A stretch of 64,000 nt of DNA, taken from the NCBI GenBank assembly GCA_029953675.1, contig JAMWBK010000002.1:2604001-2668000 (forward strand), given 5' to 3'. The notes below the pieces were generated by a model that did not search any database, was not told the origin of the DNA, and saw nothing but the letters and a program-made list of their open reading frames with translations. Each line of letters begins with the position of its first letter. Position 1 is the stretch's first letter. Positions 49,514 to 60,137 of the stretch are shown one piece after another. Source of the DNA: Rhodosorus marinus (taxonomy: Eukaryota > Rhodophyta > Stylonematophyceae > Stylonematales > Stylonemataceae). The translations under genes were made by a program, and so were the position numbers.

Positions 49514-50509
49514 CTTGAAGTTCACGGCCCATGGCCTCGTTAAAGTCGTCCTCGATGAACAGGATCGATCCTCTTCAAAAGGTCACATCTTCTACTCTTC
49601 AGAATGCTTTTCTTTGTAAAACACCTTCTTCTACGGATTATCCTAGAACTGCATAGCTTCGAAACAGCAGTGGCATTGTACCCTCTTCCCATTCCACCTT
49701 CCTCTGTGCGATATCATCGGCGATGACGAACGGAGCTGGTAGGCCAGCCCATGGTTCGGGGATTGCGGGCGATTTCTCCAGGACAGAGCGAAGGGCGGGG
49801 CACGTTTGTGGTTTCTTACAGCGAGAGCTAGACCTAAGACACAGCCTTGAAGATTTGTATACTGTCTGGGAACCGGACCAGTTCGATCTGCCAACAGGGA
49901 AGCTCGGATAGTCCACCGGTCGGTATGGTTCTTGCACAGGAGGGTTGACTGCTAAGAGAGGATGCGATGGCAATTCCTTAAGCTTCAGTTAGTGCAGTTC
50001 CGCGACCTTGATTCCTGGTGGGTTGTGTTGGATAATGGCACTTGCCCTGCTGGTTGCTGATTCTTGGGTGTGTATGTTCGTCCCGCCCTCTCACTTGGAT
50101 CGCCGTGCTTAAGGTTTATTGTGAGTATAGGCGATAATCCCTCACAAAGTACAAAACCAAAGAGCATACGCTGCTGAACGTACGCTCTGTGCTTTCATTT
50201 CGGCCTGGGTTCGCTTGACAGGTTTCCTTGGAGTTTGATCTTTGTCATTGCGAAGAAGAAACTTGGAATCAGGGGCTACCAAGGCCAAATCCAGTATGCG
50301 CGAGAACCGTTCGCAGCCAATGACGCAGTGCAGCAAACTCTAATTTTTAGTTTTACTATAAAGTTGTCTCCCCCCTTTACACAAAAAACAAGCACATCTA
50401 TAGATAAGCGGGCTATATACACAAACAAATCCATCAAATTCAATTGGATTCAAGTGAAAGTTGAAGGTCACATGATAATTTTATAAGTCTCCAGACACAA
50501 ACCCCATGC
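49514..50509. other. VPS13 5' flank and possible small gene
   Basis: Between VPS13 and the next minus-strand gene. A minus-strand frame at 49638-49973 (111 codons, starting ATG) ends with PFVIADDIAQRKVEWEEG and then MPLLFRSYAVLG, which looks like real protein, whereas the overlapping plus-strand frame 49723-49911 is less convincing. I do not recognise either, and no splice links to 50142-50336 are clear. 50360-50480 is A/T-rich 3' flank of the following gene. Confidence 0.35.
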
Positions 50510-51340
50510 CTAGCCGGTTCGAATTTGGTGCCGAATGATCTGTTGCCACTTATTCTCTGTAACCTCTTCATGAAGCAGGCCGTCGTAAAAGCAGCTAAGC
50601 GTTGCTTGCATTTCCTCCTTCGACGGGTACTCAACTGGTCTGTCAAGTTCCGCTGCTACGACTGCTGGGGTAACTTTCTCATCGACTTGCAATCTTAGCA
50701 TAGGTCGCGCTTGCGGAATCTCGATATCCTCCTTCAGCACATCCGAGTCCTCTACCTCTGCATTATCTTTCAACACGTCCGCGTCCTGTCGCGTAGTCGC
50801 ATCCTTAGGAGAGCCACTCGCGCTGCTTAAAAGGCTAGTGGAGACGTCTCCAACCCGAGTTTCAGGCGTCGGCATCACATCGTCCTCGGCCTTCGGCCGC
50901 TTCGCAGGGTTAATAGTTGATTCGGAAAGCTTCCTCTTCAACGGAGCTTCGTCCTTGCCTAAACGTTTATCCTTATCCCCAGAGGCGTTGCTTGCTCGAG
51001 TTCCGTTCAAAGCCATGGTCAAGACATCTTGCTCTGAACTCTCCATCAGCGAGACGGACATGTCTTCCTTCTGGTCGATCATGACGAGCTCATCTTTCTG
51101 TAACTCGCCGTTAAATTCACCGACAGGACTTGTCTCTAATTTTGTCTTAACTGCGGGGCTGACATTCATTTCAATCATCTTCGCAAAGGTATCGCTGTCA
51201 GTTTTCGAATTGAAACTAGACTGAACTTCAAGCATGTCCCCAGAAACCTCCGCCCCGGTCCCCAACATGAAATCAAAGTTGTCATCGCCCAGGTCCTCGT
51301 TCTGGAGGAATTCCGATACATCAAACTCGTCACCCATCAC
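50510..51340 (-). CDS. Acidic nuclear-type protein of unknown family
   Basis: A single-exon frame of 276 residues. It opens with MMGDEFDVSEFLQNEDLGDD, an acidic and aromatic stretch like a transactivation segment. The middle is Ser/Glu/Lys-rich and predicted disordered, with a basic cluster around KDKRLGKDEAPLKRKLSE and NPAKRPKAEDD that could be a bipartite nuclear localisation signal. The C-terminus becomes ordered: PVEYPSKEEMQATLSCFYDGLLHEEVTENKWQ, then IIRHQIRTG. I do not recognise the family. A transcription or chromatin cofactor is a reasonable guess from composition only. The upstream region is C/A-rich on the plus strand, so it has the G/T-rich sense leader seen at other genes, which supports it being expressed. 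Confidence 0.6.
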   Translation of the reverse strand: MMGDEFDVSEFLQNEDLGDDNFDFMLGTGAEVSGDMLEVQSSFNSKTDSDTFAKMIEMNVSPAVKTKLETSPVGEFNGELQKDELVMIDQKEDMSVSLMESSEQDVLTMALNGTRASNASGDKDKRLGKDEAPLKRKLSESTINPAKRPKAEDDVMPTPETRVGDVSTSLLSSASGSPKDATTRQDADVLKDNAEVEDSDVLKEDIEIPQARPMLRLQVDEKVTPAVVAAELDRPVEYPSKEEMQATLSCFYDGLLHEEVTENKWQQIIRHQIRTG

Positions 51341-53272
51341 TACCTAATAACTTCACTCACCCTTGCGACACCTAATCACTTGCCCAGGCTCCTCGGAGAG
51401 CAAGACTCCAACTTAGGAACGAAAAAAAACAAACCTACAAGCTCTCTCAAACCTCGTAGTAGAATTTAGAACAGTGTGCAGGAACCGCTCGTCGCCGCTC
51501 GCGACATATCAACCACTCCAATCCACAGGACACTCGAAACCGCACTTACCAGCCCGGGGCACCCAGGAAAATCCAAACCCCGCAGTCTGTCATACAAACT
51601 CTCCCGCCAGCCCCAAACGACAAGCCCACAACTTCGCAAAACACCTCTTCAGACTAGCTGGCCTCCACTAACCCACCACTCAAGAATGTCCTATCCGAAA
51701 CTTCACCAACCAACTCCCGACCCACAAATACCAACCTCAAAACCCAAGAAAGTTCACCAAACTGAAAACCGAGGAAACAATAACAGCACCGATCTTATTT
51801 CACCAAATTTTTCGTAGTTTTTGAAGATACCAATTAAGATCCAAACCCTCCCCTCCCGACTGTTCCAAATCTTCCTCCCAAGTCTGCGCTCCTCTACCCC
51901 AACCTCCTCAACCCAACCCACCCCAACACTAACTCGACCAACAAACTGACCAATTCCAACCTTTCAGCATGGCCGTTTAGTACAGATAAAAGTCCTTCCC
52001 ACACCCCCCCCCTCTCCCACCCCTTTTCATTTATTTATAGATAGCTTGTAGTATTGCGACAGGCTTTTTAGATTCTTTTGGAACAAATTTGCTGGCCAAC
52101 TAATATATTTACAATATACGGCCAATGTTTCTTCCCTACACATCCACAAACGAACTCATTCCCCCCCCCCCCTCTTCCCTCGAGAAAGACCTAACTTTAG
52201 AAAGAAATTTGACCCTTTAGAAAAATCCCCGCAATATTTCTCAATCGAGAAAAATACGGCAAAAAAAGAGGAAAGCTTACCCCTTTGACAAGATTCTCGT
52301 TGTGTGTTCAATCCTTTTTTTTGTGGTCTGCTGAACGGTATTTTCGTTGTTTCTTTTTGCTTACACAGCCCCGGGTTAGGTCCCCTTCCTCAACATCACC
52401 CCCCGGTGATGTTGAGGAAGGTACCCCCCACCCCCTCCCCTCTACCCCACCTACCTCACACTTCGATTTGAGAACTAGGACCAAAAAAAGGCATTGGTGG
52501 ACTACTAGATATTGTATGTGCTTGATATTAAAGGACTTTTTTGTCTGTTTTTTCAAGGACGATAACTAATTAGTCGAAATATTGATCTAAATTTTGAGAG
52601 CTACTCCCAAATTTGTGCTTGGAACGTCTGCCCATTGAGCGGGTTTAACCACGTCTGGGCCGTAAACAGCCAAAAACCCGGTCCACTTGGTCCCTACCCT
52701 AATCTCAGTAAACCTCTTTTGGATGAGGGCCCAAATTCGAGGGTGACCAGTTGAACTCTTATTAGTGTCTAGTTGGGGCATGCCGCATGGCGATGCCCCA
52801 TTGCCCATCTAACAATACGAATGGTTTCACATAGATTGAATATCTGACCTGTCATGTTGATAGTACACGTTTAGGCGAAATACTAGTTTGTACTGTGGAT
52901 TTTGTTATTGCTCGACAATCTTTCAAGTGGACTCAGCAGGACATGACATCTGCGCTTGTCACCTGCCAACAACGCTGGCGATGGCTCCTAGAGATTTATT
53001 TCCAGCCCAAACACCTGTATGAAGAACAATTCCATGGAACCAACTTGCGCGCGAAGAATTCATAAGTCGCCTTGGTCGGCCACAAGTAGAGTGCAAACCA
53101 TACACAGGCGCACAGTTGAACGGGCCCTTACACATGACTTCAGCTTATGGGCTCGGCTTGTACTTCTGCTCGCAGAGTTCTACACCGCCCCAACCTGAGC
53201 TGCTACTATTACGATACTTAAGATCAGCCTAGCATGTACTCGTAGTTCTTTAATTTTTTGTTTGCAAAACTT
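51341..53272. other. Intergenic tract with hairpin
   Basis: No supported gene. 51341-52010 is the C/A-rich (sense G/T-rich) leader and promoter region of the minus-strand gene ending at 50510. A 12-C run lies at 52161-52172. A perfect 17-bp hairpin lies at 52384-52421. 52590-53230 shows only short frames, mostly interrupted. Confidence 0.5.
52384..52421. repeat. Perfect 17-bp inverted repeat with 4-nt loop
   Basis: CCTTCCTCAACATCACC at 52384-52400, CCCC at 52401-52404, and GGTGATGTTGAGGAAGG at 52405-52421. The arms are exact complements. It lies in intergenic DNA flanked by C-rich sequence. Possible meanings are a hairpin RNA, a protein-binding palindrome or a recent fold-back duplication. 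Confidence 0.9.
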
Positions 53273-53959
53273 CTACTCCATGACTTCTTTAATCATCTTG
53301 TTCTTCGTTTTCTGATCCTCAGGAACTGAGTAGGTTGCCACGTGAGCGACAATACCCACTGCGGTACCGTACGCGGCGCCTCCAAGCAAAGCGTTCAGAA
53401 GACCTGCAATTTGGTGAACGGGGTCGATGTTAACAAACCGGATAATCTCAAGCTATATTCCTGAATCACATACCTGCTGATGAGGCAAGACCGAGTCCGG
53501 ATGATACTGCACCTATCACAGCTCCAGATCCTGCTAGCTTATCCACCCGGTTTTGCCCCTCGTTGTAATGAAGCCTGTACACGCGGTCCTCAACACCTTC
53601 GTCTTCCTTGATTGACATAACCTTGTAGTAACCCATCGCTCCAAGCAGTAGTTCGACGGCGATCATAGCTGTAATAAGTTCATAAAACAGGACAATATTA
53701 AGCTTCAGAAAGGAAGACAAACCGAAACACCCAATGTCTCGTCCTTCTACGCACTCTTCCCGGCGGAGCCAAGCATGCTTTTCAGGTTCAAAGATCTGTG
53801 TTTATAGTAGGACCACGGCAACGAGGCCAAAGAACCCAGGATAGCGCCTACTTGGTAGGCCTTGTTGACTACATGCCACTCAAGCTTAAGCCTTGCATAA
53901 GGCTTCGGGTCAAAATCAACGTCCTCTTCCTCATCGAGCAACGGCTGCACATCCGTCAT
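53273..53959 (-). CDS. Small membrane protein, three exons, DUF1757/OEP16-like
   Basis: Minus-strand exons 53959-53755, 53668-53474 and 53403-53273 give 176 residues with phases closing exactly. The N-terminus is acidic and soluble (MTDVQPLLDEEEDVDFDP). Then come hydrophobic helices: AYQVGAILGSLASLPWSYY (about 36-54), MIAVELLLGAMGYY (about 70-83), AVIGAVSSGLGLASSAG (about 117-133) and ALLGGAAYGTAVGIVAHVA (about 137-155), with glycine zippers as in Tim17/OEP16-type proteins. Between them sits YRLHYNEGQNRVDK, a motif I associate with DUF1757, a small eukaryotic membrane family of unknown function. It ends in a charged KTKNKMIKEVME tail. Location (plastid or mitochondrial membrane) is inferred. 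Confidence 0.6.
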
Positions 53960-55555
53960 CTTTCAACTAGCAACGACAAAAACAAAAAAAAAATTTACCG
54001 GGGTCGATCGTCTTGGGACCTTAAAAAACCCCCCTCGTCTCGCTCCTCTCCTCAATAAACAGTAGCAAACAACCACAACAAGTCTTCCCACTCGCAAACC
54101 CACCCACAAAACTCCATGAGTGCTAAGCCTTACCTTTAAAACCAGCAAACTCCCTTCCCATCCCAAAAGTCTAGTCTAACACAGCCCTTCCACCGGCAGG
54201 ACACCGAAAACCATCCAAATTTCAATATAATTCAACATAACCTGAAAATCGATGGGAAACGACAACCCTGGTATCAACCACTACCAATAATTTTAGTAAA
54301 AAAGGGAACGGAAATCTACTCTCCACAGATACCCTAAAACTGTTGGAGACATAAATCAATCAATTATGAAATTGCTTTTATGAAATAGAATTGATGAACA
54401 ATCGTTTTCATTGTTGAAAACGCTGTTCAGGATTTGTCCCTATCGAAGATGAACTTCATTGGTTTTATGTATTGTGAAGTCATCGTCTATTTTTGAGTAC
54501 TAATCATGTTTGACACGAATTGGTGGAAGGGGGGAAAGGGGGTTTGACGTTTGCTTTTGGAGTCGTAGACGAATGTTATGAAGTTGCTGCGGATGAGGAT
54601 GGTGGGTCATGACGTAAAGAAAACGTAAGTTCTTGGAGCTTATGAGATCAGAGCGGGAGACCAATAAGTTAGTCGACTGTTTTTCAGCGGGGAAAGTCAA
54701 CATGTGCGCCACAACGAGAACAGCAGACCCCTTTCCCTTCTGACAGGGGGGTGGTTTGGAGACCTCTCAGTTGTTTCACCGATACCCACGTTATGAAGGG
54801 TTCAACATAAGCCTGCGATCGAAACCTTCTCGTTGTAGGAGATTCTACTAGTTCCACCCCAACAAACCCGTGGGAAATTCTTCTGCGATAAAACCAATCG
54901 ACGGACGGGGACAGCAGGATGTTTTATTTTTTTAGGATACCAGCAAGCTCTCATCAAGTCACTATTCTCAACTTTCCGCCCCACATGTCGCATGAAAGTT
55001 TAAAAAAAACAGATGTACAGCCATAACCGACTTCTTTGATAGATAATCCCCCGCGTGAGAGTTTGAATGCGCTCTTTGGCAGTTCTGCCAGTTTGAGGGT
55101 TGTTCTTTCTTTGTTATCTCACTGCTTTGCTTGTGGAAGGATACCCACCATTGGCGACCTCCCCAAAACCCCCAAGAATCCCCGCGAAGACTTCGAAGCG
55201 GATATTTGCTTGTGTGACCAGCAGGTTCAATGGCATTCCAGCATTTTCCTCAACTGGAGGCGCCGCGAAATGGAGCGTATTGATCTGTGTTTGGATGTTC
55301 GTTTTGTGTACGGGGCATGCTCAAATGCTCAAGGTAGTAACGCATTGCCCGCTGCATCTTTTTTTGTATTTAATCTTCTTGTAACTTCTAGTTGATGGCA
55401 TTCAGTGCTTCTTTCCCTTTCTTTGGATTTAGTTTTTTTTTTTTTCTGTTCGTAGCAGACCCCCCTAGCGCTCATTGGTTCTTTGAGTGGAGTGCTGTAT
55501 GATCTGAGCTGGAAACACGACCTATGGCAGTAGTAGCCTCATGTTGACCCCGTAT
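53960..55555. other. Intergenic tract with weak signs of small plus-strand genes
   Basis: 53960-54180 is the sense-G/T-rich leader of the small membrane protein gene. At 54520-54620 the plus strand is G/T-rich and an ATG at about 54574 opens MKLLRMRMVGHDVKK, ending at a GTAAGT donor; joining it to a CAG acceptor near 54687 gives a roughly 50-residue frame of unknown family. At 55133-55346 a plus-strand frame encodes a basic leader followed by a single hydrophobic helix (AAKWSVLICVWMFVLCTGHA), like a small mitochondrial membrane subunit, but its start is unclear. Neither is strong enough to call. Confidence 0.3.
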
Positions 55556-56741
55556 CTACGAAAGCTTCGAATACCCATCCCTCTCGGCCTGACGCAGGTA
55601 GTTGCAGTGTGAACAGTCCGGGTCTGGGTCTGGGATCTCACCTTCCAGAACTTCTACAACTTCTGTAAGGTACAGGAAGAACTCCGGAAAGTTTTTCTCA
55701 ACTTCATGGTACTGGCAGATACCGGTCAAACTTGCAGTAGCAGGGGTTCCCTTCTTGTTCTCCGGTGACTTCTTGACGCCGCTCTTGCTGAAGCCAAAGC
55801 TCTGCGGCTGATAGCAGACCAGGCCCATATGTTTTACAACGCCTTGCATAATCTCACTCTTTTTCGAGGGAAACTCCAGGGCCATTCCATACGCATGCAG
55901 CTGTCGTGAATACAGACTCAGATAACGGGAGATCTCCGATGTCTTGAAGTCAATTATGGAATAAGTCTGATCATCGTTAAGAACTAAGCAGTCGATCTAG
56001 ATGAAAAAACGGCACCTGCAAGAAATTAGCAAGCAGGAAAACCAAGGCCAAAGCTCCTTTCGTGAAGGCTGCTGACTTGCCTTGCCTCGTATGTACACCA
56101 AGCTGTCCTTGCCTACGTCAAATATCTCTGACTCGACCCATGCGTCGTCCTCTTCACACAAGAATTCTCCCAGGGGCATGTCCGGGAGGACGCTTTCTGT
56201 GCGCTTTCCTTTGAAGAATTCTTTCATTCCGAGGTCGATCTTGTTGAATATAGATGGAAATGGGGCTCTAGGCCTGTACAGGAGCCCATGACCTTTCAAG
56301 TAGAAACATCTTTTGCATTCCTAAGAACCGAAGAAGCGTAATGAGTACGACGATCTGAACAGTTCCCAATTGCGAAGACCCTGTACCTTCCATAAGAAGG
56401 CGAAGTCCGACGGGGCAAGTCTGAACAGGGGCTTTTCCGGCATCTCCTTCCTCTCCACCTCTGTGGTGAACGATGCAGGACAGAGCTAAAATTCAATTGA
56501 AAGTCCAAATTTTGCGGGAGACAAACCATCGGGTGATTTCGAATGTGGCCCAGCTACCTCCGTTCGGCTGGATTATGTTAGCCATGGGCGTACGAGCCTG
56601 CACACTCAACGAGCGGCTGAATTCTCGCTGAAAACGTTGGTGTCTTGCATGCAATGACCTCGACAACATCGTCCTCCTCATCGCCAGGCTCATGCCTGGC
56701 CTAACGAATCCCATCCGTATTCCAGACTGAAAGACGGTCAT
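55556..56741 (-). CDS. PD-(D/E)XK nuclease-superfamily protein with organelle leader
   Basis: Minus-strand exons 56741-56558, 56460-56387, 56320-56081 and 55996-55556 give 312 residues. The first 50 residues are Arg/Ser/Met-rich with few acids, an organelle presequence. Then comes RLAPSDFAFLWKECKRCFYLK, with two Cys, and a stretch containing FPSIFNKIDLGMKEFF. GKIDCLVLNDD and SIIDFKTSE supply the core motif (D168, D182, K184) of the RecB/Cas4-like PD-(D/E)XK fold. A C-terminal DCSHCNYL Cys pair closes the protein. I know this architecture from bacterial, including cyanobacterial, hypothetical proteins, so descent from the plastid or mitochondrial ancestor is plausible. Nuclease activity is predicted, not shown. 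The last intron (55997-56080) starts with GC. The first exon's donor (GTAGCT) is the least certain junction. Confidence 0.7.
55997..56080 (-). other. GC-AG intron of the PD-(D/E)XK gene
   Basis: On the minus strand the exon ends GGCAAG and the intron begins GCAAGT and ends CATCTAG. Removal joins YIRGK to IDCLV in frame, building the conserved GKID motif; no GT donor nearby does this. The donor hexamer is identical to that of the AsnRS GC-AG intron. Confidence 0.8.
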
Positions 56742-57699
56742 CCTTCAAAATGATGGTCGCAGCAAACAGCCGATCCAAAAGATCCACAACACAGCAATGT
56801 CCGCTCAGTCCGCTCAGTCCCAGAAAAAACCACCCACAAACTCCTGAGCGAAAAGAAGAGCTAGCCAAATAAATAGGAATCAGTTCCTACTACCTCAGAA
56901 CACAAGATCCAAAGGACATTGCGGCAAACTTACGAACAGCCAGTACCGGTCATCCCATCCAACTTTCCCGGATCCACACCTCCTAACTCTCTTCGCGGTT
57001 CAACCGGGTCTCCCACTCTCGGCCAAAACCACCCATATCCTCAATCTGACCCGTGACCACTCCTAAAATAAAATTATTTAATAACATATTGATTATATTC
57101 AATCAATATAAGATCCCGGGTGGTTGATCGAATGGATTTCATTCGCGCAGAAATCTTAGTCCCAAAAACAAAGATAAAACATATACATGTTAACCAATCG
57201 ACATGCTTCCCTGACTTCCCCCCCCAATTGTGTTTGGTATACAGCGGTATCAACAAGTGGCATTATATGAATGGACTTATAAAATCTCTCTCCCGCCAAA
57301 ATGGAGTCCGGTAAAATGACCAATTAATACTCTTAAAATTTGTTAAGAGCTATTATTGGTTAGTTAGATGATTAATACAAAATACGCGTATGATAAATGG
57401 ACGAGAAATGATTGAATAAACGGAATTTTATGTAGGAGGGTTTTTGTTTCAGGGTGAGATTGTCGTGAACGTGTTTGATATTGGGGGTGGAGGCAGTGGC
57501 TGAGGAGCTGGTGTCAATCCGGGTGGAGAGGTTGTCCAGAGTTTCTTTCATAATAGGATTTAGGCTCGGTGCATCACTCTGAGGGCATGGACCAGTTGGG
57601 ATGTCGGACTTGTCGTATCCGCGAATCTGGTGGCATTTCTCTGCGTAGTTGTTTTGTTAGTTTTTTTGGTTTTTCTTGTCTCTGAAGACGTTGTTCTAT
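56742..57699. other. Divergent promoter region
   Basis: The nuclease gene runs left and the thiolase gene runs right from here, so 958 bases are shared upstream DNA. The left part is C/A-rich (sense G/T-rich for the minus gene), 57060-57420 is A/T-rich, and 57430-57699 is G/T-rich on the plus strand, the thiolase leader. A TCCGCTCAG tandem pair lies at about 56800-56818. No gene is visible. Confidence 0.5.
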
Positions 57700-59852
57700 A
57701 TGTCTGTTCTGTCCCGGTGTGTCCCACGAAGAGGCCTATGCGCTGCTTCAGGTGAGCTTGAAATTTGTGCGAGTTTTTAGCCTCCTGCTTCTGCTCTGTG
57801 AAGCTAAGCAGACTGTTGTCTACTTGATTGCTATCTCAAACCATGTGTTCTGGACTTTTCAGGAAAGAAAACGCCGCTTCCGCAGCCTGTTTATATAGTC
57901 GGCTCAGCGAGAACTCCTATGGGTATGTCTTTTCAAGGAATCCGATGGAAATGGTTCAGTAGATACAGCTCTTAATCGGTACTAACGAGGATTGAGAAAT
58001 TGAAACCCAGGGTCTTACGGTGGCGCCCTTAAAAACCTTTCAGCCACAGACCTCGGTCAGTCACGAATCCCGACTAAACACTTCAGGAGTATTTTCGAAG
58101 TTCGATGTTGAGGCTTGCACACTGAATCCTTTTGTCTGCTCATCACAAGGTTCAATCGCCGTAAAGGAGGCAATAAGCAGAAGCAGAGTTAGAGCGGTGA
58201 GTCACGTCACCAAGGAGGCTTACTTTCTTCCAGTCAACGACGAGCACTGATCACCTGAACTTGTCCTTTCGCAACAAAGACGTCCATTGAGGAGCTTATC
58301 ATGGGCAACGTACTGTCAGCTGGGCTTGGTCAGGCGGTAGGCGAGCCGAGAAATTTTGCCGAAAATTTGACCCCAGTTTCCACTTCTTATTTGGAACTCT
58401 GCGGCTACTTACCGAGTGCATTGGTTCGTTTTGGTTGTGCATGTGTTTCAGCCTGCGCGAACTGTCTGCCTCTCGTCCGGGCTTGCAGAAACCACGACTT
58501 GCACCACGGTTAACAAGGTGAGCACTCTCCTCAGACATCCGCGATATGCTACTGAGCGGGCTGCGGGGTTCCTTATCGAGATCGTTCGAGTTCAACCAGG
58601 TTTGTTCGTCAGGGTTGAAGGCAATAACAATGGCCGCGCAATCTGTTGGTCTTGGGCTTGTGGACTTGGCTGTGGCTGGCGGAATGGAATCGATGTCCAG
58701 AGTACCATACTACAACGTTCACATGGTTGGTCGTCATTTCCCTGCTTCCTCTCGATCTTACCCCACGCAGGCGCCATTGCACTTTCACTCAACGCTGGTA
58801 TTGTCGTTCCCTCTAATTAGAGATTCGACAAGCGAGAGACCTTTGTTAGAGGCGATCTGGAGGACGGAATGATCAGGGACGGCTTATGGGACTCGAAACT
58901 TGACGTCCATATGGGCTCCATTGCGGACAAACTCGCTCGGGACTCCGGAATAAGTCGGGAGGACTTGGATGGAGTCGCTGCTTCGTCCTACTCAAAAGCT
59001 GCTCGAGCGCTTTCAAACCAGTCGTTCAAAGAAGTTGTCCCCATCGATGGCGTGCTTGATGTAGACGAAGAAATTGCACGGGTCAGCCTTGTAGAGAAAT
59101 TGCCGAACTTGAAGCCTGCTTTTGCAGAGGTAAGTCCCGCAAAAGTGAACGTCGTCACGCCGGAAGATTTGTTCAGAATGGAAGCAGTCCTTACTGATGT
59201 TAATGGCATATGATTCTGCAGGATGGTTTGATCACCGCGGGCAATTCGAGCACGATTAGCGACGGAGCAGCCGCGGTGGTTCTCGCCAGTGAGAGAGCTG
59301 TTGAGTCTCAGGACTTGAAACCCTTGGCGAAGATTGTCTCCTACGCGGATGCGGAGGTACATCCGCAGCAGTTCCCGATTGCTCCTACAAAGGTATGCCA
59401 GTCCGACCTGGTGCAAGTTGTGTCTCAGTGCTTGAGCCCTCAAGGTTTTTCTTCCTGCCTCAGGCCATACCGTTGGCCTTGGAGCGAGCAGATATGCAGC
59501 TGAGCGATGTTGGCCTCTTCGAGATCAACGAAGCGTTCGCCTCTGTGATCGTAGATAGCGTACGGTGAGCCCTCGGAGGATGCTTTCTTAGACATCGCTT
59601 TCTCAACGAGAACTTAAGAGAAGGTGTACCATTCTTTCGGAACCGCGCAGGAAGCTTAATCTCAACGCCGCTCGTGTGAACGTGTACGGAGGAGCGATTG
59701 CCATGGGACATCCAATCGGCGCATCCGGAGCAAGAATACTAACCACTTTGATTTCTGGTCTACACGGGACGAACACATCCTCAGTGGGCGTTGCAGCAAT
59801 ATGTAATGGAGGAGGAGGGTCCACTGCGGTCGTCATGACAAAGGACGTGTAG
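57700..59852 (+). CDS. Acetyl-CoA acetyltransferase (thiolase), mitochondrial type
   Basis: Condenses two acetyl-CoA to acetoacetyl-CoA or runs the reverse cleavage (thiolase II). Exons 57700-57751, 57863-57922, 58011-58055, 58150-58196, 58280-58336, 58452-58517, 58600-58725, 58821-59129, 59222-59392, 59464-59564 and 59651-59852 give 411 residues; eleven exons, some as short as 45 nt. The leader [17 protein letters not shown] is a mitochondrial-type presequence, followed by [11 protein letters not shown]. Catalytic residues are present: nucleophile Cys111 in [11 protein letters not shown], His365 in [14 protein letters not shown] and Cys396 in [16 protein letters not shown] and [12 protein letters not shown] are further family marks. 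The intron after exon 7 begins GTTGGT, as in NDH-2 and VPS13. Confidence 0.94.
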
Positions 59853-60137
59853 ACTTGCGAGGTTATGTACTTAAAAGTATGTCGGTAGTCTTGTATTGTC
59901 GTCCGTGATTGACGGTCAAGGTTCCGGGTTTGGGTCGGTCTTGTGCGGTTCAGCGTCCATTCTAGAACAGCTTCTTCGCTCTGGGAACCGGTTGACCGAG
60001 CGTGAGGACACTTGTGAATACATTGTTTAATACGAGCTCTCGCATATTTTGAAACGCTTAGCACTGTTCAGTGGCAGGTTCGCAGGACAATGCGAACAAC
60101 TCAAGCACGAGCTCGAACTTCGCCAAAAGCGTCCTGC
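59853..60137. other. Convergent 3' region between thiolase and ISWI
   Basis: Both genes end toward this 285-base gap. No gene visible; polyadenylation signals for both are expected here. Confidence 0.4.

Noticed and set aside
49723-49911. Plus-strand frame ending WEPDQFDLPTGKLG
   Set aside because: Overlaps a somewhat better minus-strand frame; no leader or family match. Left as undecided intergenic sequence.
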